Shown piece by piece: positions 7,932 to 17,213 of a stretch of DNA of 64,000 nt. Position 1 is the first letter of the stretch. Each line of letters starts with the position of its first letter. Under the pieces are notes generated by a model. That model did not search any database and was not told the DNA's origin. It saw only the letters and a program-made list of their open reading frames with translations. The stretch is from positions 1 to 64,000 of the forward strand of contig NZ_JAPZUB010000034.1 of assembly GCF_027533505.1 (NCBI RefSeq). The letters run 5' to 3'. This DNA is from Flavobacterium sp. Its GTDB lineage: Bacteria > Bacteroidota > Bacteroidia > Flavobacteriales > Flavobacteriaceae. The position numbers and the translations under genes were made by a program.

Positions 7932-8564
7932 TTAAGGGATATTTAAATATTTATGGGTCTGAAGCGAAACACGCCATTTGGGGTGTTGCATCACATAATC
8001 AACGATGAGCGGAGTCATTTGCTCGCGTTTACTCCATTCGGGTTGCAAGAAGAGAATGGCATTTGGATTGACTAAAGCCGCTTGCTCTTCGGCGAAAATA
8101 AAATCATGTTTATTATGAATAATCACCTTTAATTCATTGGCAGCTTGGTAGGCCTCGGGTACGGGCAATCGATTTTTTTTGGGTGACAAACAAAACCAAT
8201 CCCAATGTCCAGTCACGGGATAACTCCCTGACGTTTCGATGTGCACGCGTAGTTGTGCCGCTTTTAAAGAGGTCGTGAGAAGGGTCATGTCCCAAGTTAA
8301 GGGTTCACCTCCTGTAACAACCACCGTATCGGCATATTTTTGAGCATTGGCTACGATGTGTTCAATGGCTGTCGGGGGATGTAAATCGGCATTCCAACTT
8401 TCTTTAACATCACACCAATGGCATCCGACATCACAACCGCCAATACGAATAAAATAGGCAGCCGTTCCTGTATGGAAGCCTTCGCCTTGAATGGTATAAA
8501 ATTCTTCCATAAGGGGCAACAACTCGCCTCTATCCACCGCTTTTTGTACTTCTTGTGTGAGCAT
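7932..8564 (-). CDS. queE: 7-carboxy-7-deazaguanine synthase
   Basis: Radical-SAM enzyme of queuosine and 7-deazaguanine synthesis; it converts 6-carboxytetrahydropterin to 7-carboxy-7-deazaguanine in the cytoplasm. The iron-sulfur cluster motif CxxxCxxC is at Cys44, Cys48 and Cys51 (GGCDVGCHWC), preceded by FYTIQGEGFHTG and followed by VVVTGGEPL, both typical of QueE. Length 210 residues is normal. It lies 5 bases after der and directly abuts the TonB-C-domain gene. No other que genes are in the window. Confidence 0.93.
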   Translation of the reverse strand: MLTQEVQKAVDRGELLPLMEEFYTIQGEGFHTGTAAYFIRIGGCDVGCHWCDVKESWNADLHPPTAIEHIVANAQKYADTVVVTGGEPLTWDMTLLTTSLKAAQLRVHIETSGSYPVTGHWDWFCLSPKKNRLPVPEAYQAANELKVIIHNKHDFIFAEEQAALVNPNAILFLQPEWSKREQMTPLIVDYVMQHPKWRVSLQTHKYLNIP

Positions 8565-8569
8565 GAAAA

Positions 8570-9880
8570 CTATTTATCGCGAATGTAAATATCGATGGGA
8601 ACGCCAGAAAAATTCCAATTTTCCCGTATTTTATTTTCTAAAAAACGTTTGTAGGGATCTTTGACATATTGGGGTAAATTGGCAAAAAATACAAACTGCG
8701 GTACCGGTGTGGGCAATTGCATGCAGTATTTGATTTTGATGTATTTGCCTTTCAATGCAGGAGGAGGGAAACGCTCAATCAAATCCAACATGTACTCGTT
8801 AAACTTGGACGTTGCAATGCGCTGTTTACGATTTTCATAGACGGTAACGGCCGCTTCCAACGCTTTTAATAAGCGTTGTTTGGTCAAAGCTGAAATAAAC
8901 AAAATAGGTACATCCGTAAACGGCTCTAATTGCTCACGAATCCGAAGTTCGTACTCGCGCATGGTCATGGTTTCTTTTTCAATCAAGTCCCACTTATTGA
9001 CCAAAATGACAATCCCTTTTCGGTTTTTTTGTGCCAACCAAAAAATGTTTTGATCTTGACTTTCAAATCCGCGGGTAGCATCGACCATAAGAATACACAC
9101 ATCACTGTGTTCGATGGCTCGAACAGAACGCATGACGGAATAAAATTCTAGGTCTTCTTTGACTTTCGCTTTACGTCGAATTCCTGCTGTATCCACTAAG
9201 TTAAAGTCAAAACCAAACTTTGTAAATCGGGTATCGATCGCATCGCGGGTGGTTCCTGCGATATCGGTAACAATATAACGGTCTTCACCAATCAAGGCAT
9301 TGATAAAAGAAGACTTTCCTGCATTGGGACGCCCGACCACACAAAAACGGGGTAAAACTTCCTCTTCATCGGGGGTTTCGGGCAATTCGGGTAAGACTTC
9401 TACGAGTTTGTCGAGTAAATCTCCTGTACCGCTCCCGTTCATGCCAGAGAGAGTAAAATATTCGCCTAAGCCTAGGTTATAAAATTCGAAAGCGTCTTTT
9501 TCACGGCCGGCGGAATCGACTTTATTGACGGCCAAAAGTACGGGTTTAGTTACTTTTCGCAACAATTTGGCTACTTCGGCATCCATGGGGGTAATACCCT
9601 CTTCGACGTCCACAACAAAAATAATGGCGTCGGCTTCTTCGATGGCCAGTTCGACTTGTTTGCGAATCTCGGCTTCAAAGATATCGTCAGAGCCTTTGAT
9701 GTATCCACCAGTATCGATGACTGAGAACTCTTTACCGTTCCATTCACTTTTACCGTAAATCCGATCACGGGTTACCCCACTCACCGAATCGACAATGGCC
9801 TCTCTTCGTTGAATGAGTCGGTTAAAAAAAGTAGACTTCCCTACATTGGGGCGCCCTACGATGGCGACGATATTGTTCAT
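8570..9880 (-). CDS. der: ribosome biogenesis GTPase Der (EngA)
   Basis: Double-domain GTPase needed for assembly of the 50S ribosomal subunit. It has 436 residues, the usual length. The first G domain has [17 protein letters not shown] and NKVD; the second has [17 protein letters not shown] and NKWD; a KH-like C-terminal domain follows (residues about 350-436). A TACCTTTG promoter box lies 20 bases before the start, so this is the first gene of the leftward operon with queE and the TonB-C-domain genes. Confidence 0.97.
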   Translation of the reverse strand: MNNIVAIVGRPNVGKSTFFNRLIQRREAIVDSVSGVTRDRIYGKSEWNGKEFSVIDTGGYIKGSDDIFEAEIRKQVELAIEEADAIIFVVDVEEGITPMDAEVAKLLRKVTKPVLLAVNKVDSAGREKDAFEFYNLGLGEYFTLSGMNGSGTGDLLDKLVEVLPELPETPDEEEVLPRFCVVGRPNAGKSSFINALIGEDRYIVTDIAGTTRDAIDTRFTKFGFDFNLVDTAGIRRKAKVKEDLEFYSVMRSVRAIEHSDVCILMVDATRGFESQDQNIFWLAQKNRKGIVILVNKWDLIEKETMTMREYELRIREQLEPFTDVPILFISALTKQRLLKALEAAVTVYENRKQRIATSKFNEYMLDLIERFPPPALKGKYIKIKYCMQLPTPVPQFVFFANLPQYVKDPYKRFLENKIRENWNFSGVPIDIYIRDK

Positions 9881-9900
9881 ACGTATTCTAAATTGGGATG

Positions 9901-9908
9901 CAAAGGTA
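9901..9908 (-). promoter_or_regulatory. -7 box of der
   Basis: TACCTTTG on the minus strand, 20 bases before the der start codon. I see no convincing TTG -33 box. Confidence 0.5.
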
Positions 9909-9974
9909 ATAAAGTTGGCTTGAGCTATCTAATTTTTTGTATCTTAGTTAAAATCAAACTCCTATTCCTCTGCC

Positions 9975-10472
9975 ATGGAAAACGAAAATGCTATTCAATT
10001 ACGGCTGCGCTTTTACAAGGATGTCCCCGAAACGGTTGCTGAAGTTCGAGCGCTTTTTGAACACTTTAAATCGAAATGCCCAGCGGATTACACGATAAAA
10101 GTGAACGACACCCATATTTGGTTTCACATTGTGGGTTCGCAGAAAGCCTATTACTCGCCGCATTTGCATTTGGAACTGGAGCCCCATCCAGAATCGGGAA
10201 CGCATATTCGAGGATTGTTTGGTCCCGACCCCACTTTATGGACCTTATTTATGTTTTTACATTTCATCGTAGCGGGCGTATTTGTGATTTTTGGCGTCAT
10301 GGCCTATTCCAATTGGACATTAAAGCAACCCATTCTTTGGAACATATTTATCATGGGGATGATGGTAGGTGTTTGGTTCATGTTGTATGTCGTCGCCCGC
10401 CAGATTCGCGAGCAAGGCATCGACCAAATGCATGAATTGGAGGCTTTGATGGAAGAGGCTTTACAACACTAA
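9975..10472 (+). CDS. membrane protein with soluble N-terminal part, unknown function
   Basis: A 165-residue protein with a soluble N-terminal region of about 85 residues, two adjacent membrane helices (FMFLHFIVAGVFVIFGVMAY and LWNIFIMGMMVGVWFMLYVV) and an acidic helical tail. I do not recognise a family. It is transcribed away from der and ends next to repeat copy 3. The start at ATG 9975 gives a compact protein with no better alternative. Confidence 0.65.
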   Translation: MENENAIQLRLRFYKDVPETVAEVRALFEHFKSKCPADYTIKVNDTHIWFHIVGSQKAYYSPHLHLELEPHPESGTHIRGLFGPDPTLWTLFMFLHFIVAGVFVIFGVMAYSNWTLKQPILWNIFIMGMMVGVWFMLYVVARQIREQGIDQMHELEALMEEALQH

Positions 10473-10494
10473 TCGAGGCACAAAGCTTTCGGGA

Positions 10495-10562
10495 TAGCCC
10501 TGATGGGAGCCAACTACCCTGCCGAAGCCGTTAGGCCGGGAGGTAGTGCGGACAGCAGGACC
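10495..10562. repeat. GC-rich dispersed intergenic repeat, copy 3
   Basis: This block carries AGCCCTGATGGGAGC, a CTACCCTGCCG segment, a variable centre, then GGGAGGTAGTGCGGACAGC. The motif order matches the other three copies, but this is the most divergent one. It fills most of the 123-base gap between two convergent genes. Confidence 0.5.
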
Positions 10563-10595
10563 AAGCATTCATAAGAAATTGAAACCTGCTGCTCC

Positions 10596-11480
10596 TTATT
10601 TTTGATTGTAACCAAAACGGCGTAACTGTCGTGCGTTGCTGCGCCAATCCTTATTGATTTTCACAAAGATTTCGAGGTAAACCTGTTTGCCAAAGAATTT
10701 TTCCATGTCTTCCCGCGCCATGGTGCCTACTTTTTTGAGTGCACCGCCTTTATGACCAATAATGATTCCTTTTTGCGTTTCGCGCTCGACCATGATAAGG
10801 GCTTTGATGCGAATGATGTGTTCTTCTTCCTTAAACTCTTCGGTTTCAACTTCGACGGCATAGGGTATTTCTTTGTCGTAGTTGAGTAAGATTTTCTCGC
10901 GGATGATTTCGTTGACAAAAAAACGTTCGGGTTTGTCGGTGAGGGCGTCTTTGGGGTAATACGGGGGCGAATCGGGCAGCAGGGCGAGAATCCGATCAAA
11001 AACCTCTTTGACATTGAAATTTTTCAGCGCTGAAATGGGGAAAATCTCGGCATTGGGGACTTTTTCTTGCCACAGGGCGACTTGTGTTTCCAATTGTTCT
11101 TGATTGGAGGTATCGATTTTGTTGAGCAAAAGAAGTACGGGGATTTTGGCGTGAATAATTTTATTGAAAAAAGCTTCGTCTTTCAGTTCTTTTTCGCCAA
11201 TTTCAACCATATACAGGAGTACATCGGCGTCTTCAAAAGCGGTTTTTACAAAATCCATCATAGCATTTTGAAGTTCGTAGGCCGGTTTGATAATTCCTGG
11301 GGTATCGGAGAGTACAACCTGAAAATCGTCGCCGTTGACGATACCCAGAATACGGTGGCGGGTGGTTTGTGCTTTGGAGGTGATGATGGAAAGGCGTTCT
11401 CCGATGAATGCATTCATTAAGGTAGACTTTCCTACGTTGGGATTCCCGATGATATTGACGAAACCGGCTTTGTGTGACAT
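10596..11480 (-). CDS. era: GTPase Era
   Basis: Ras-like GTPase that binds the 3' end of 16S rRNA and helps 30S assembly. It has 294 residues. G motifs are GNPNVGKSTLMN, DTPGI and NKID; the C-terminal KH domain is visible around IIGHKGGALKKVG, followed by the family ending VKINKDWR. The gene begins 46 bases downstream of the initiator tRNA on the same strand, with the tRNA terminator between them. Confidence 0.97.
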   Translation of the reverse strand: MSHKAGFVNIIGNPNVGKSTLMNAFIGERLSIITSKAQTTRHRILGIVNGDDFQVVLSDTPGIIKPAYELQNAMMDFVKTAFEDADVLLYMVEIGEKELKDEAFFNKIIHAKIPVLLLLNKIDTSNQEQLETQVALWQEKVPNAEIFPISALKNFNVKEVFDRILALLPDSPPYYPKDALTDKPERFFVNEIIREKILLNYDKEIPYAVEVETEEFKEEEHIIRIKALIMVERETQKGIIIGHKGGALKKVGTMAREDMEKFFGKQVYLEIFVKINKDWRSNARQLRRFGYNQK

Positions 11481-11495
11481 GATAATGGGATTAAA

Positions 11496-11521
11496 TGAAA
11501 AAACCCAGCAGTTGCTGGGTT
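11496..11521 (-). terminator. terminator between the initiator tRNA and era
   Basis: The perfect inverted repeat AACCCAGCA/TGCTGGGTT is followed on the minus strand by six T. It lies between the tRNA and the era start. Confidence 0.75.
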
Positions 11522-11526
11522 CTTAG

Positions 11527-11599
<73 letters not shown>

Positions 11600-11610
11600 C
11601 TATTCGGGTG

Positions 11611-11640
11611 CAAATATAAGACTATTATTTGAAATACAAA
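11611..11640 (-). promoter_or_regulatory. promoter of the initiator tRNA
   Basis: On the minus strand TTTG (11640-11637) and TATATTTG (11618-11611) are 18 bases apart, and the tRNA begins 11 bases further on. Confidence 0.6.
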
Positions 11641-11675
11641 TGATGAATTAAAAAAAATACAAAAGTTTATGCCGT

Positions 11676-11699
11676 AAAAAAACCCTGTGATTTACAGGG
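11676..11699 (-). terminator. terminator after the LRR gene
   Basis: CCCTGT and ACAGGG form a stem at 11683-11699, followed on the minus strand by seven T. It lies 26 bases after the LRR stop. Confidence 0.7.
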
Positions 11700-11725
11700 C
11701 TTTAAACTCGGATAAAGGAAAAAAA

Positions 11726-12577
11726 TTATTCTTCGTTGGCAATTGCCGTATTGGGATCGGTTTTAACGGATAGGTTTACTGCCAATCCTTGTTCGTTGAT
11801 CATGGTCATGTTCATCATGTCTTTGGCATACATTTTCTTGGTCACAAAACCGTTGAATTTGTTGTAAGAGATGTTCATGGCAGTTAAGTTATCTAACTTT
11901 TCGATTTCAACAGGAATGCGTCCGTTGAGTTTGTTATCGAATAAACTTAGCGTTTCAAGCGCTGTCAAGTTGGCGATTTCAGGTTGCAAACTTCCTGTCA
12001 ACTCATTGCTGTTTAATTCAAGCGTGCGCAACCCTTTTAGTGCATAAATTGCCGAAGGGATATCCCCTGTGAGGCGGTTGTTGTACAATGACAAGGTTTG
12101 CAATTGGGTTAGCGTTCCGATAGAGGAAGGAATAGTTCCGGAGAAGTTATTCATAAACATCACCAACTCGGTAAGCGATACAGCATTGCCAATTTCGGCA
12201 GGAATAGTTCCAGAAAATTTATTGAAGGAAACGTTTAATATTTGAAATTTTTTCAATTGACCAATGGATGTAGGCAAAGCACCTTCCAGATTGTTTTTGA
12301 ACAAAACCAACGATTGTAGGTACTTCAAGTCGCCAATTTTTGCTGTCAACGACCCCGAAAGATTATTGTCTGACAAGTCAATGGCAGTCACTTGGTCATT
12401 TTCAACCTTCACACCGTACCATGTAGCTACGGGTTTAGTAAGATCCCAAGTATGTGTCCATTGGGCACCTTGAGCAGCTTTGTAAAAATCGAGGAGTGCT
12501 TTTCGCTCAGCGTTAGAAACTTCGGCAAAAGCGGTGGTAGCAAGAAATAGGGCAAAAAGGGTTACGAATCGTCTCAT
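11726..12577 (-). CDS. exported leucine-rich-repeat protein
   Basis: A 283-residue protein with a signal peptide (ending TTAFA), an N-terminal cap resembling plant LRR-receptor caps (ERKALLDFYKAAQGAQWTH) and about seven repeats of the plant-specific type, pattern LxxLxxLxLxxNxLxGxIPxxI. There is no visible sorting signal after the repeats. It probably lies in the periplasm or on the surface and acts through protein binding; the ligand is unknown. It is monocistronic, with its own terminator. Confidence 0.88.
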   Translation of the reverse strand: MRRFVTLFALFLATTAFAEVSNAERKALLDFYKAAQGAQWTHTWDLTKPVATWYGVKVENDQVTAIDLSDNNLSGSLTAKIGDLKYLQSLVLFKNNLEGALPTSIGQLKKFQILNVSFNKFSGTIPAEIGNAVSLTELVMFMNNFSGTIPSSIGTLTQLQTLSLYNNRLTGDIPSAIYALKGLRTLELNSNELTGSLQPEIANLTALETLSLFDNKLNGRIPVEIEKLDNLTAMNISYNKFNGFVTKKMYAKDMMNMTMINEQGLAVNLSVKTDPNTAIANEE

Positions 12578-12729
12578 GATTGTTTAGATTTGGTGTTGTA
12601 AAAGTAAGACATCTTGTCGTTTATATGCAAATAAAATCGATGAAATGCATCTAATTATAAAATGGTTGATATATAAATAATACTTTTCTTACTATTAATA
12701 AGGTTTACCAATAATTGATGTAAAAGTTT

Positions 12730-12737
12730 TATCTTTG
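12730..12737 (+). promoter_or_regulatory. -7 box of the DUF1761 gene
   Basis: TATCTTTG lies 27 bases before ATG 12765. A TTG occurs only 12 bases upstream, too close for a normal -33 box. Confidence 0.4.
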
Positions 12738-12764
12738 ATAGACCAACCTTTAAATCAACATTTT

Positions 12765-13253
12765 ATGGAATTACAAATGAATTGGATTGCCGTGCTTTGT
12801 GCTGCCGTTTCAGCCTTAATTATTGGGGTTATATGGTATCATCCCAAAGTAATGGGAACGGTATGGATGCAGGAATCGGGGATGACCGAAGAAAAAATCA
12901 AAGGCGCTAACCTGGCAAAACTGTTTGGGATGACGTTTCTTTTTGCGCTTATGATTTCGCTAATCATCAATATGTTGACCATTCATCAGTGGGGAGCACT
13001 GGGGATGATTGGCGGCGATGTTAAACAAGCCCTTCCCTCCTACACTGCCTTTATGAATGATTACGGCATGAAATTTCGCACGTTTAAGCACGGTGCATTA
13101 CACGGATTTATGTCAGGAGTTCTTCTAGCCTTACCGCTGATAGGCACTAATGCCTTGTATGAACGACGTTCGGCAAAATACATTTTAATCCATGGTGGCT
13201 ATTGGATGGTTTGTTTTACGGTTATGGGAGGCATTTTGTGCAGCATGCCATAA
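12765..13253 (+). CDS. DUF1761 family membrane protein
   Basis: A 162-residue protein with four hydrophobic segments and the family signature near the N terminus (GVIWYHPKVMGTVWMQESGM), typical of DUF1761. Function is unknown. ATG 12765 follows the TATCTTTG box; the frame opens 30 bases earlier but would leave no leader. No operon partner is clear: the next gene has its own promoter box. Confidence 0.8.
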   Translation: MELQMNWIAVLCAAVSALIIGVIWYHPKVMGTVWMQESGMTEEKIKGANLAKLFGMTFLFALMISLIINMLTIHQWGALGMIGGDVKQALPSYTAFMNDYGMKFRTFKHGALHGFMSGVLLALPLIGTNALYERRSAKYILIHGGYWMVCFTVMGGILCSMP

Positions 13254-13290
13254 TCAACCCTCTTAACATTTTATTTATATGTAATCGCTC

Positions 13291-13298
13291 TACCTTTG
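13291..13298 (+). promoter_or_regulatory. -7 box of the GNAT-like gene
   Basis: TACCTTTG lies 18 bases before ATG 13317, the same spacing seen at several other genes here. Confidence 0.45.
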
Positions 13299-13316
13299 TG
13301 GGGCGATTTTTTTAGC

Positions 13317-14474
13317 ATGTCAGATTTACGCTTTACGCTTTACACTACTATTGAGTCTTTGCCAACTTCTTGGGATACGGTGGCACATGATAATGCTTTT
13401 TTACAAACGCCGTATTTAAGCGTATTGGAAAAATCAGCGCCCACCAATATGCGGTGTTTTTTTATTGGCATCTATGAAAAAGAGCAGCTGATTGGCGTTG
13501 CTTTGGCGCAATACTTGGATGTAAGCAAGTTGTATTCGTTTGGTGAACGACAGCATTGCATGAAAACAAAAGTGCGCAATTTTGCTTTTCGTCGTTTGGC
13601 CCGGCATGTGCTTTTTATTGGAAATACCATGATTACGGGACAGAATGGATACACTTTTTTAAAACCTTTGGCGCCTGAAGACTTGAGTCGTTTACTTCGT
13701 GCCATGGCGGATGAACTTATGGTTCATTTTAAAAAGGAAGGCATTCGCATTCATTTGGTATCCTTCAAAGATTTTTATGCTTTAGAATCACAAGCGCTGC
13801 GTAACCACAGATTTCGATCGCTTTTTCATTTTTCGGTGCAACCCAACATGATTTTTCATCTACATCCTTCTTGGCAAAATAGTCAAGATTATGTGGCTGC
13901 TTTGCAAAAAAAGTACCGTGACCAATACAAACGCGCCCAAAAAAAGGGGGAAGGGATTGTGTGCTGCGAATTAGATTTACCGATGATTCAACAACATGAA
14001 GAAGCGCTGTACTCGCTATACCATCATGTGGCGCTTAATGCTCCATTCAATACCTTCTTTCTTGCGAAAAATCATTTTTATGTTTTTAAAAAACAATGCG
14101 GTGATCGATTTAAAGTATTTGGCTATTTTTTGGAAGACAAATTGATTGGGTTTTATACCTTACTTTTAAACGGACAAACCTTAGAGACTTACTTTTTGGG
14201 GTACGATGCGGCGCATCAAAAAGAGCGCATGTTGTATTTGAATATGCTTTATCGCATGACCGCGTTTGGCATTGAGAACCAGTTTCAACGCATCATTTTT
14301 GGGCGCACGGCTTTAGAAATAAAAAGTTCAATCGGAGCAGAACCCGTAGCTATGTTTGGTTTTATGCAACACACCCAGCCACTAGTCCATCAACTTTTGC
14401 CACGTTTATTTAAAAACCTTGAACCTCCGATACGATGGGAGCAGCGTCACCCGTTTAAAAACAAACAAGATTAG
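13317..14474 (+). CDS. GNAT/FemAB-like acyltransferase-fold protein
   Basis: A 385-residue cytoplasmic protein resembling the GNAT/FemAB-like acyltransferase superfamily. An N-terminal domain contains FFIGIYEKEQLIGVALAQY, and a C-terminal one FKVFGYFLEDKLIGFYTLLLNGQTLETYFLGYD, both with the beta-strand pattern of such folds. The segment YRDQYKRAQKKG is strongly basic. The substrate is unknown; a cell-wall or lipid acyl transfer is only a guess. ATG 13317 follows a TACCTTTG box. It is convergent with the next gene, 4 bases apart. Confidence 0.6.
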   Translation: MSDLRFTLYTTIESLPTSWDTVAHDNAFLQTPYLSVLEKSAPTNMRCFFIGIYEKEQLIGVALAQYLDVSKLYSFGERQHCMKTKVRNFAFRRLARHVLFIGNTMITGQNGYTFLKPLAPEDLSRLLRAMADELMVHFKKEGIRIHLVSFKDFYALESQALRNHRFRSLFHFSVQPNMIFHLHPSWQNSQDYVAALQKKYRDQYKRAQKKGEGIVCCELDLPMIQQHEEALYSLYHHVALNAPFNTFFLAKNHFYVFKKQCGDRFKVFGYFLEDKLIGFYTLLLNGQTLETYFLGYDAAHQKERMLYLNMLYRMTAFGIENQFQRIIFGRTALEIKSSIGAEPVAMFGFMQHTQPLVHQLLPRLFKNLEPPIRWEQRHPFKNKQD

Positions 14475-14478
14475 AAGA

Positions 14479-14850
14479 TCATAGCTTTGAAGAGGAATAC
14501 GTTCGCAATTGAAGTGCCGCATACAAGCCTAACACAAACTCTCCAACAATCCCAAGCACAAAAATAGGTGCGGGCATTCCCATCAAGATCCAAGCAACGA
14601 TTCGGCCGAAGACCAATCCCCACATAAATAAAAGTGACGACCAAGTAGCGGGTTCCCAATAGTTAGATTTGACTATCCCTACGATCCAAAACAAAGCAAA
14701 GGCGACATAGAGTCCCATTACCGCTTTCAACACGCTATGCAACGTTGGTGAGGTATCGGTTATTCCGAAAGCCCAATCGGGTGCCAAGCCGTAACAAAGC
14801 CCTGCAGGAATTACGATGCTACTGCCGATGATTAAGTGTAAATTTTTCAC
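14479..14850 (-). CDS. DUF4345-like four-helix membrane protein
   Basis: About 123 residues with four predicted membrane helices, resembling DUF4345 proteins of unknown function. The start is GTG 14850, whose last two bases belong to the TGA stop of the ABC-F gene (a GTGA overlap); this coupling favours it over the ATG 30 bases upstream. It is probably co-transcribed with and translated after the ABC-F ATPase gene. Confidence 0.7.
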   Translation of the reverse strand: MKNLHLIIGSSIVIPAGLCYGLAPDWAFGITDTSPTLHSVLKAVMGLYVAFALFWIVGIVKSNYWEPATWSSLLFMWGLVFGRIVAWILMGMPAPIFVLGIVGEFVLGLYAALQLRTYSSSKL

Positions 14851-16760
14851 GCTTCCAGTTCGAGTTGAATCCGTTCCCATTCCCCCAAAAGCTGCTCTAA
14901 CTCATGCTTTTTCTTCTCATAAGCAGCAAAAAAGGCGGCATTCTCTATATGTTTGTTGTAATTGGAGGCTAGTTCTTTATCGTCATTTTGAATGGCTTTT
15001 TCTAATTCTTGAATTTGACTTTCAATTTTAGACAATTTGTTTTGCAATGATTTTTGGGCTTTTTGGGCTTCAAAACTCAAGGTTTTTTTCTCGGCTTTGG
15101 GTTCGTTTTGAACACCATCAGGAATTCCTTTTTGTTCAAAATCTCGCATGGATTGGGCATTGCGTTGTTCCAAGAAAAAGTTGATGTCACCGAGGTATTC
15201 CCGAATTTTAGTGTCTTTAAACTCATACACTGTCGTAGCTAAGCCTTGCAAAAAGTCACGGTCATGCGATACAATCAATAGCGTTCCTTCGTATTGCTCT
15301 AGAGCAGCTTTAAGTACGTTTTTGGACTTAATATCCAAGTGATTCGTGGGTTCGTCCATGAGTAAAACGTTGATCGGTTGCAATAAGAGACGACATAAAG
15401 CTAGCCGATTGCGCTCACCTCCGGATAATACTTTAACCTTTTTCTCAACGTCATCGCCTCGAAATAAAAAGGCACCCAACATATCGCGAACTTTGGCTCG
15501 ATTGGCGTCGGTAGCGGCCTCTAGCATGGTATCTAAAAGCGTTTTTTCACCGTCTAAATGGTCGGCTTGATTTTGAGCGAAATAACCAAGCTCTACGTTG
15601 TGACCCAGCTTGATAGTGCCTTCATAAGGAAATGCGTTGACAATCGCTTTAATAAACGTGGATTTACCTTGGCCATTTTGACCCACAAACGCAATTTTGC
15701 TTCCGCGTTCGACCAAAAGAGAAATCCCTTGCAAAACTATTTTCGCCTCAAATGCTTTAGAGACGTTTTCAGCCTCTATCACGACACGGCCCGGCGTTTT
15801 AGACACGGGGAACGAAATCGCCATGACGGCATTGTCATCTTCATCTACTTCAATACGTTCGACTTTTTCCAACTTTTTTATCATGGATTGTGCCATGGCT
15901 GCTTTGGTGGCCTTGTAGCGAAAACGTTCTATCAGTTTTTCGGTTTCTTCAATCTTTTTTTGTTGATTGCGTTGGGAGGCTAATTGTTTTTCTCGAATAT
16001 CTTCACGAAGGACAAGGTATTGAGAATAGGGTTTGTTGTAATCGTAAATTTTCCCTAACGAAATTTCTATGGTTCGGTTGGTCACATTATCCAAAAACAT
16101 TTTATCATGGGAAACGATTACGACTACACCTGGAAATGTTTTCAAAAAACTTTCCAACCAAATAATACTTTCAATATCCAAGTGATTGGTGGGCTCATCA
16201 AGTAGTAAGACATCGTTGGATTGCAACAGAAGTTTGGCAAGTTCAATACGCATACGCCAACCTCCTGAGAACGTTTCGGTGGGATTATTAAATTCTTCTC
16301 GTTTGAATCCTAAGCCCAATAAAATGCGTTCGGTGTTTCCCACATAATTGTAGCCGTCCAACAATTCAAAGCGATGGGTGTACTCTGACAAATCTTCAAT
16401 CAACTGACTGTAGGCTTCGCTTTCATAATCGGTCCGTGTGACCAATTGATGGTTAATATCCTCTATTTTACGCTCGATATATTTAATCTCTTCAAAGGCT
16501 TCATAGGCTTCTTCAAGTACCGTTCGCCCTTGTTCAAAATCAATGTCTTGACGTAAAAACCCTAGTTTAATATCGCGTTCAGTAGCAATGGTCCCACTGT
16601 CGGGTTTGATGTCGCCTGCTAAGATTTTGAGCATGGTCGATTTACCGGCGCCATTTTTCCCTACGAGTCCTACGCGATCGCCCGAACCCAAACGAAAGGT
16701 TACTTCTTCAAACAAATAGGTACCTCCGAAAGAAACCGATAAATTATGGATATTCAACAT
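14847..16760 (-). CDS. ABC-F family ATPase
   Basis: A 637-residue cytoplasmic protein with two ABC ATPase domains and no membrane segments, as in ABC-F ribosome-associated factors (EttA, Uup, YheS types). Walker A motifs are GKNGAGKST and GQNGQGKST; signatures are SGGWRMRIELAKLL and SGGERNRLALCRLL, each followed by DEPTNHLD. The linker (about residues 240-300) is highly charged, and a coiled coil ends the protein (about 545-637). This long tail resembles Uup/YheS-type members. The family acts on the ribosomal E site; whether this one helps translation or antibiotic resistance cannot be told. Confidence 0.93.
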   Translation of the reverse strand: MLNIHNLSVSFGGTYLFEEVTFRLGSGDRVGLVGKNGAGKSTMLKILAGDIKPDSGTIATERDIKLGFLRQDIDFEQGRTVLEEAYEAFEEIKYIERKIEDINHQLVTRTDYESEAYSQLIEDLSEYTHRFELLDGYNYVGNTERILLGLGFKREEFNNPTETFSGGWRMRIELAKLLLQSNDVLLLDEPTNHLDIESIIWLESFLKTFPGVVVIVSHDKMFLDNVTNRTIEISLGKIYDYNKPYSQYLVLREDIREKQLASQRNQQKKIEETEKLIERFRYKATKAAMAQSMIKKLEKVERIEVDEDDNAVMAISFPVSKTPGRVVIEAENVSKAFEAKIVLQGISLLVERGSKIAFVGQNGQGKSTFIKAIVNAFPYEGTIKLGHNVELGYFAQNQADHLDGEKTLLDTMLEAATDANRAKVRDMLGAFLFRGDDVEKKVKVLSGGERNRLALCRLLLQPINVLLMDEPTNHLDIKSKNVLKAALEQYEGTLLIVSHDRDFLQGLATTVYEFKDTKIREYLGDINFFLEQRNAQSMRDFEQKGIPDGVQNEPKAEKKTLSFEAQKAQKSLQNKLSKIESQIQELEKAIQNDDKELASNYNKHIENAAFFAAYEKKKHELEQLLGEWERIQLELEA

Positions 16761-16801
16761 AAAAATGTGACTTAGGTTACATGGGATAAAAAGGGTTATT
16801 T

Positions 16802-16809
16802 TACCTTTG
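16802..16809 (+). promoter_or_regulatory. -7 box of the DUF983 gene
   Basis: TACCTTTG lies 17 bases before ATG 16827. Confidence 0.45.
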
Positions 16810-16826
16810 TATCAAATTATTTGCAA

Positions 16827-17213
16827 ATGTTAAAAAAAGGCTGGAAAATCAATAGTATTTTAACAGGAAGTTGTCCTCGTTGTCAAGAAGAAAATATGTA
16901 TGTGGAAAAAAATCCGTACAAATTGAGTAAAGTATACACCATGCACGAAACTTGTAGTCATTGTCATCTACGTTATGAAATTGAACCTTCCTTTTTCTAT
17001 GGGGCGATGTATGTAGCGTATGGCGTGTCAATTGCGTTTGGGGTTGCTATTTTTGTCATCACCAAGTTAATACTTGGACTCCCTGCAAAGACATCATTTA
17101 TCGCATTAGGAATAGGGATTTTGGTCTTAATGCCTATCACTGCGCGCATTGCCCGTAATATCTATATCAACATGTTTGTCAATTACGATAAGGATTGGCG
17201 TAAAAATGTTTAA
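16827..17213 (+). CDS. DUF983 family membrane protein
   Basis: A 128-residue protein with a zinc-ribbon-like N terminus (CPRCQEENMY and CSHCHLRYE, two CxxC pairs), then the family motif EIEPSFFYGAMYVAYG and two membrane helices, ending with a short basic tail. DUF983 has no assigned role. The start is ATG 16827. Its 3' end overlaps the convergent oxidoreductase gene by 35 bases, so the two transcripts are complementary there. Confidence 0.88.
   Translation: MLKKGWKINSILTGSCPRCQEENMYVEKNPYKLSKVYTMHETCSHCHLRYEIEPSFFYGAMYVAYGVSIAFGVAIFVITKLILGLPAKTSFIALGIGILVLMPITARIARNIYINMFVNYDKDWRKNV

Noticed and set aside
15558..15983. 141-residue frame antisense to the ABC-F gene
   Set aside because: Shadow frame, no signal peptide or domain, and the opposite strand has full ABC-F motifs.
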